Below, in pieces: positions 60,645 through 64,000 of a stretch of 64,000 nt of DNA (position 1 is the stretch's first letter; every line of letters starts with the position of its first letter). Origin of the DNA: Streptomyces albipurpureus (GTDB lineage: Bacteria > Actinomycetota > Actinomycetes > Streptomycetales > Streptomycetaceae); the NCBI RefSeq assembly GCF_023701525.1, contig NZ_JAMQAW010000010.1, forward strand, positions 157,052-221,051, written 5' to 3'. The position numbers were made by a program, and so were the translations under genes. The notes beneath the pieces were generated by a model. The model was not told the DNA's origin and made no database searches. It was given only the letters and a program-made list of their open reading frames with translations.

Positions 60645-61348
60645 CAGACGCGCTTCCGCTGCTCGCTGGCGGCGGAGCCGGCCGGGGCGGGTACCACGGT
60701 GGTCGTGATCTGCGGGCCCGTCTGTTCACGGGTCGCGGTGTCGGCCTCGGGCCGGCGCCGGGGGCGTACCAGCAGTACGAGACCGCCGATCAGCCCGCCG
60801 GTACTGCCGCCGACCGCCCCGGCCACCAGCGGAGTGGGGGAGACGGACTGGGCCGGAGGGATGGCCTGGGAGAAGGACAGCAGCCGTACGCCGGTGCTCT
60901 TGGCGACCTGGTTGCTGCTCACGAAGAGCGCGTCGGCGACCGCGTTGGCGATGTCGGCTGCCTCACTGGGGCGGCGTGAGGTTCCGGTGATCGCGATCAT
61001 CGGGGAGTCGGGTGAGGTCTCGGTCTGCACCTGCTTGCGGAGCTTCCTGGCCGGCATGCCGGCGGCGACCCGGGCGTAGGCGATGGTCGAGTCGCTGGTG
61101 GCGATGCGGCCGTACGCCTGGGCGAAGCCGAGGGCCGCGCCTGGCTGGGCGTCCTTGGTGGGTACGGCGATGGCATAGCTGGTGGCCGCGTACTGGCGCG
61201 GGACGAACACCCCGTACGCGCCTCCGGCGAGCACACCGGTCAGTACCCAGAAGGGCAGCACCCACCAGCGGGCCGGCGGGATGAGACGGGCGCGGCGCCG
61301 ACTGGTCCGCGCGCGGGGGGCGGTCTCCTGCTCGGGCGAATCGGTCAT
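60644..61348 (-). CDS. Wzz/YveK-type polysaccharide chain-length protein
   Basis: A 234-residue membrane protein with two membrane segments (VLPFWVLTGVLAGGAYGVFV and PLVAGAVGGSTGGLIGGLVL) and a central domain with AYGRIATSDSTIAYARVAAG and an IAITGTSRRPSEAADIANAV pattern typical of Wzz. It would set chain length in a polysaccharide export complex. It overlaps the glycosyltransferase gene by 4 bases. Confidence 0.82.
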   Translation of the reverse strand: MTDSPEQETAPRARTSRRRARLIPPARWWVLPFWVLTGVLAGGAYGVFVPRQYAATSYAIAVPTKDAQPGAALGFAQAYGRIATSDSTIAYARVAAGMPARKLRKQVQTETSPDSPMIAITGTSRRPSEAADIANAVADALFVSSNQVAKSTGVRLLSFSQAIPPAQSVSPTPLVAGAVGGSTGGLIGGLVLLVRPRRRPEADTATREQTGPQITTTVVPAPAGSAASEQRKRV

Positions 61349-62547
61349 GTGCGTGCTCTCTCGGTCGGGGGAGGGTAGGGGATGTTGGTGCGGTATCGGG
61401 GGGCGGAGCGGGCGAGGGTCCGGGTGTAGACGTCCATCAGAAGGTCGCCGCTGCGGGCGATGTCGTAGTGGCCCACGATGGCCGGGGGTGGTTGTCGGCG
61501 CTGCCCGGCGGCCAGTTGTCGACGCAGGGCCCCGATCAACTGATCGAGGGTGCCGTCAAGGCGCAGGGCCCCGGGGGATTGGTGGGCCGGGAGGTCGTCG
61601 ATGGCGGGGCAGGGGCCGTGGAGTACGGGGAGCCCGGCGGCGAGGGCCTCGACCGCGGCAAGGCCGAAGGCCTCCTCGCGGGAGGTGGAGACAAAGACAT
61701 CCAGGGCGGAGAGCACATCGGCGACGGCGGGTCGGGGTCCCCAAGTCGCTGCTGTACCGACGTGCTGTTCGGTACGGCCGTCCCCGTCGCACTCCCCCAG
61801 CAGCCGTACCCGTTCGCCGGCTCCCAGTTGTTCCGCGAGCGCGTTGAGGGCGTTGCGTTCCGGCCCGTCCCCCGCGATCAGCAGTTGGACGTCGGGCAGC
61901 GCGGCCACCGCCCGTACCAGCAGGTCAAAGCGTTTTCCCGGGACGAGCCTGCCGACCCCGCCCACCACGAACTCCGTCGGTGCGATTCCCAGTCGGGCGC
62001 GTTCGGCGAGTCGGGCCAGGGGTTCATAGCGGAACCGGGCGGCCTCGATGCCGTTGGGGACGATATGGATGCGCTCCGCCGGCACGCCCCAGGCCCGTAG
62101 TCGTCCCGCGACGGTCTCCGATACGGCGACCGTCGCCGACCCCAGCCGTTCCGTCCCCCGGTAGAGGGTGCGGGTCGAAGCGGTCAGCGGTCGGCCTTCG
62201 ATCTCGGCTGCGCCCAGGGAGTGCTCGGTGGCGATGGTGGTGCGCACCCCGGCGAATCGGGCCGCGAGCCGACCGTAGACGCAGGCCCGGTAGAGATGGG
62301 TGTGGACGATGTCGTAGCGACCTCGGCGGATCAGTCGGGTGAGCCGGGGCAGCGCGGCGAGATCGCGGTTGCCGCCCATGCCGAGGTGGGTCACCTCGAC
62401 CCCGTCGGAGCGCAGTCCGTCGGCGACCACTCCGGGATTGGTCAGGGTCACCACGTCGCAGCGCAGCGGCAGCCGGCGCAGCAGTAGCCGTAGTTGCTGC
62501 TCCGCACCGCCGGTGTCGAGGCCGGTGATGACATGGAGGACGCGCAT
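61345..62547 (-). CDS. Family 4-type glycosyltransferase
   Basis: A 400-residue GT-B glycosyltransferase. The N-terminal domain begins MRVLHVITGLDTGGAEQQL; the C-terminal donor-binding domain has GVGRLVPGKRFDLLVRAV, the EX7E-like STSREEAFGLAAVEALAAGLPV and IVPNGIEAARF. It adds a sugar to a membrane-linked acceptor. ATG 62547 is used, but a GTG at 62556 would give a 4-base overlap with the upstream deacetylase gene. Confidence 0.88.
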   Translation of the reverse strand: MRVLHVITGLDTGGAEQQLRLLLRRLPLRCDVVTLTNPGVVADGLRSDGVEVTHLGMGGNRDLAALPRLTRLIRRGRYDIVHTHLYRACVYGRLAARFAGVRTTIATEHSLGAAEIEGRPLTASTRTLYRGTERLGSATVAVSETVAGRLRAWGVPAERIHIVPNGIEAARFRYEPLARLAERARLGIAPTEFVVGGVGRLVPGKRFDLLVRAVAALPDVQLLIAGDGPERNALNALAEQLGAGERVRLLGECDGDGRTEQHVGTAATWGPRPAVADVLSALDVFVSTSREEAFGLAAVEALAAGLPVLHGPCPAIDDLPAHQSPGALRLDGTLDQLIGALRRQLAAGQRRQPPPAIVGHYDIARSGDLLMDVYTRTLARSAPRYRTNIPYPPPTERART

Positions 62548-62552
62548 CCAGG

Positions 62553-63305
62553 TCACATCCCCAGCCGGTGGCGCACGTGCTTGACCTTCAGTCGTACGGA
62601 TCGGTCGGCCTGGCTGATGTGGGTACGGGCAAGGGCGTAGGGCCCGGCGAGGTGGGCGGGCGGTCTGATGGCGCAGGCGTAGGTGTATCCCGCCTCGCGC
62701 ACAGCGCGGGCGACGCGCCCGTCGACGGTGCCGTAGGGATAGCAGAACCCTTTTGGCGCGGTCCCGGTCAGTTGTCGCAGCCATTGGCGGCTGTGCGAGG
62801 TCTCTTGGCGAAGGCGCTCATCGTCCGCGCTGGTCAGATCGATGTGGGAGAGGCCGTGGGAGGCGATCTCGGTGCCGGCCGCGCGGGCGGTGCGGATGCC
62901 GTCCTCGCTGATGAGCGGTCGGCGGGGGCCGTCCTGGTCCCAGTCGTTGCTGCCGCCGAGCCGGCCGGGCAGCACAAAGAGGGTCGCGGTGCAGCCGTGG
63001 TGGCGCAGCACCGGCAGTGCCGCTTCGGTGAAGTCGGCGTATCCGTCGTCGAAGGTCAGTCCGACGAGGCCGTGGGCGTTGTTGTCGGCATGGGCGCGGA
63101 GCAGGGTGGCGACGCTGACGCCGGTGCGTCCGTGGCGGCGCAGCCAGCGCAGTTGGAGGTCGAGTCGGTCGCGGGCGACCGTGATGCCGTACGGGTCGTC
63201 GGTCGGGTCGGCGACCGAGTGGTACATCAGGATCCAGGGCTGGGTGGTGGAGTCGGTGGCGGTGGTGTCGGCGGCGCTGTGGGCCGTCGCCGTGTCAGCG
63301 GACAT
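62553..63305 (-). CDS. Polysaccharide deacetylase
   Basis: A 250-residue NodB-domain protein. Motif 1 is LTFDDGYADF (Asp catalytic base), the metal site has EIASHGLSHIDLTS, and GFCYPYGTVDGRV forms the third motif. It removes N-acetyl groups from a surface glycan. No signal peptide is clear, so it may act on the lipid-linked precursor. It overlaps the flippase gene by 11 bases. Confidence 0.88.
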   Translation of the reverse strand: MSADTATAHSAADTTATDSTTQPWILMYHSVADPTDDPYGITVARDRLDLQLRWLRRHGRTGVSVATLLRAHADNNAHGLVGLTFDDGYADFTEAALPVLRHHGCTATLFVLPGRLGGSNDWDQDGPRRPLISEDGIRTARAAGTEIASHGLSHIDLTSADDERLRQETSHSRQWLRQLTGTAPKGFCYPYGTVDGRVARAVREAGYTYACAIRPPAHLAGPYALARTHISQADRSVRLKVKHVRHRLGM

Positions 63306-64000
63306 GACGAATCCTCTGTCGGGTGAGTGCCAGCAGATGGACGACTTCCGGGGCCCGGACGGCAAGCCCGGTGGTGATGAAGACGGCGGGGACGACGAGG
63401 GAACCGATGGCGAGGGCGATCAGCGGGTCGGGGGTGAGGGGCGAGAGGAGCCGGCCCGCTATCGCGGCCGCCGTGGCGGCCAGGGCCAGCCGGGCGAGGG
63501 CGAGGCTGATGGAGCGGACCTGGAGGGAGATGACCCGGGTGCCGAGTCCGCGCAGCAGCAGCAGGGCGGTGGTGGTGATGCCCACGGCGTTGGCCGCCGC
63601 GATCCCGTACACACCCCAGGTGTCGACGGCGGCGGTTCCCGCGGCGACGGTGACCACCAGTCCGGCGGCCATGGCGGCGGCTGGGTACCAGGTGGGGCGC
63701 CCGGAGGAGAAGAACGGCCGCCCCAGGGCGCCGACCAGGGTGTGGCCGAGCAGTCCGGCCGCGTAGACCCGCATCACGGTCGCCGTGGTCTCGGTGTCGG
63801 CGGCGTTGAACTGGCCTCGCTGGAAGAGGACTTCGACGATCTGGGGCGCGTATCCGATGATGAGCGCGGTGCCGAGCAGAACGACGAGGCCGGCGAGGGC
63901 GAGGTCGTTCTCGACCCGGCGGCGGGCTCGTTCGCGGTCTCCTTCGGCGATGGCCTTGGCGACGACGGGGAAGGTCACCGTGCAGAACATCAGTGACAGG
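63295..64000 (-). CDS. MurJ/MviN-like lipid flippase, partial
   Basis: The C-terminal 235 residues of a polytopic flippase of the MurJ/MviN group; the gene continues past the window edge. Visible features are FPVVAKAIAEGDRERARRRV, several hydrophobic segments, VEVLFQRGQFNAADTETTAT and RVYAAGLLGHTLVGALGRPF, followed by a short basic tail. It would flip a lipid-linked sugar for the operon. Confidence 0.82.
   Translation of the reverse strand, partial: LSLMFCTVTFPVVAKAIAEGDRERARRRVENDLALAGLVVLLGTALIIGYAPQIVEVLFQRGQFNAADTETTATVMRVYAAGLLGHTLVGALGRPFFSSGRPTWYPAAAMAAGLVVTVAAGTAAVDTWGVYGIAAANAVGITTTALLLLRGLGTRVISLQVRSISLALARLALAATAAAIAGRLLSPLTPDPLIALAIGSLVVPAVFITTGLAVRAPEVVHLLALTRQRIRHVR

Noticed and set aside
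1..64000. CRISPR array, transposase, integrase or rRNA
   Set aside because: Neither regularly spaced repeats nor any such gene is recognisable in the window.

Overview
The window is high-GC actinobacterial DNA and almost certainly comes from a Streptomyces chromosome. The evidence is a short chaplin, a MelC1/MelC2 tyrosinase pair, OxyR with AhpC/AhpD, a DasR-type operator in front of a family 18 chitinase, a DUF5949 protein, frequent GTG starts and many 4-base ATGA gene overlaps. I see no rRNA, tRNA, CRISPR array, transposase or integrase.

Layout. 0.1-3.8 kb: PadR regulator and a two-gene ABC exporter operon. 3.8-9.0 kb: the peroxide-response genes oxyR and ahpC-ahpD. In S. coelicolor these are divergent neighbours; here about 3 kb of visibly lower-GC DNA lies between them, holding an HTH/TPR regulator, small conserved ORFs and a frameshifted gene. 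9.0-16.3 kb: conserved envelope and housekeeping genes on the minus strand (membrane protein, AI-2E-type transporter, lytic transglycosylase, PIN-PhoH ATPase, isoprenyl diphosphate synthase) and a plus-strand aldo/keto reductase. 17.2-20.1 kb: an HxlR regulator divergent from a decayed winged-helix pseudogene, then a DUF2079 membrane protein.

20.3-36.4 kb is a Tad/Flp pilus region: prepilin peptidase, DUF192 protein, a surface-type membrane protein, an OmpA-domain protein, a lipoprotein, a TadG-like protein, Flp pilin, a two-component system, TadC, TadB, TadA, two TadE-like pseudopilins, a CpaE-like ATPase, a CpaB-like protein and a zinc-ribbon protein. Flp, TadG-like and both TadE-like proteins share a G-Q cleavage motif that the peptidase would recognise.

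36.7-42.4 kb: secreted chitinase, secreted M14 carboxypeptidase and a membrane Ser/Thr kinase. 42.5-48.2 kb: a divergent amino-acid/sugar catabolic locus (RidA, IclR regulator, PfkB-type kinase; D-serine dehydratase-like enzyme and N-acyl-D-amino-acid deacylase). 48.2-50.4 kb: small secreted protein, chaplin and tyrosinase genes. 51.1-54.5 kb: cytochrome P450, DUF5949 protein, lipoprotein and a small ORF. 54.6-64.0 kb: a probable exopolysaccharide locus with a flavin monooxygenase-like protein and an ATP-grasp enzyme divergent from a GH26-like secreted hydrolase, followed by a tightly overlapping minus-strand operon of polysaccharide deacetylase, glycosyltransferase, Wzz-like protein and acyltransferase fed by a MurJ-like flippase that runs off the window edge.

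No single gene set is wholly new to me. The parts most worth attention are the Tad locus (a TadG-like gene with no ordinary start codon before its cleavage motif, plus candidate wall-anchoring partners), the interrupted oxyR-ahpCD locus, the kinase with a long disordered insert, and the exopolysaccharide locus with its repeat-tailed hydrolase.
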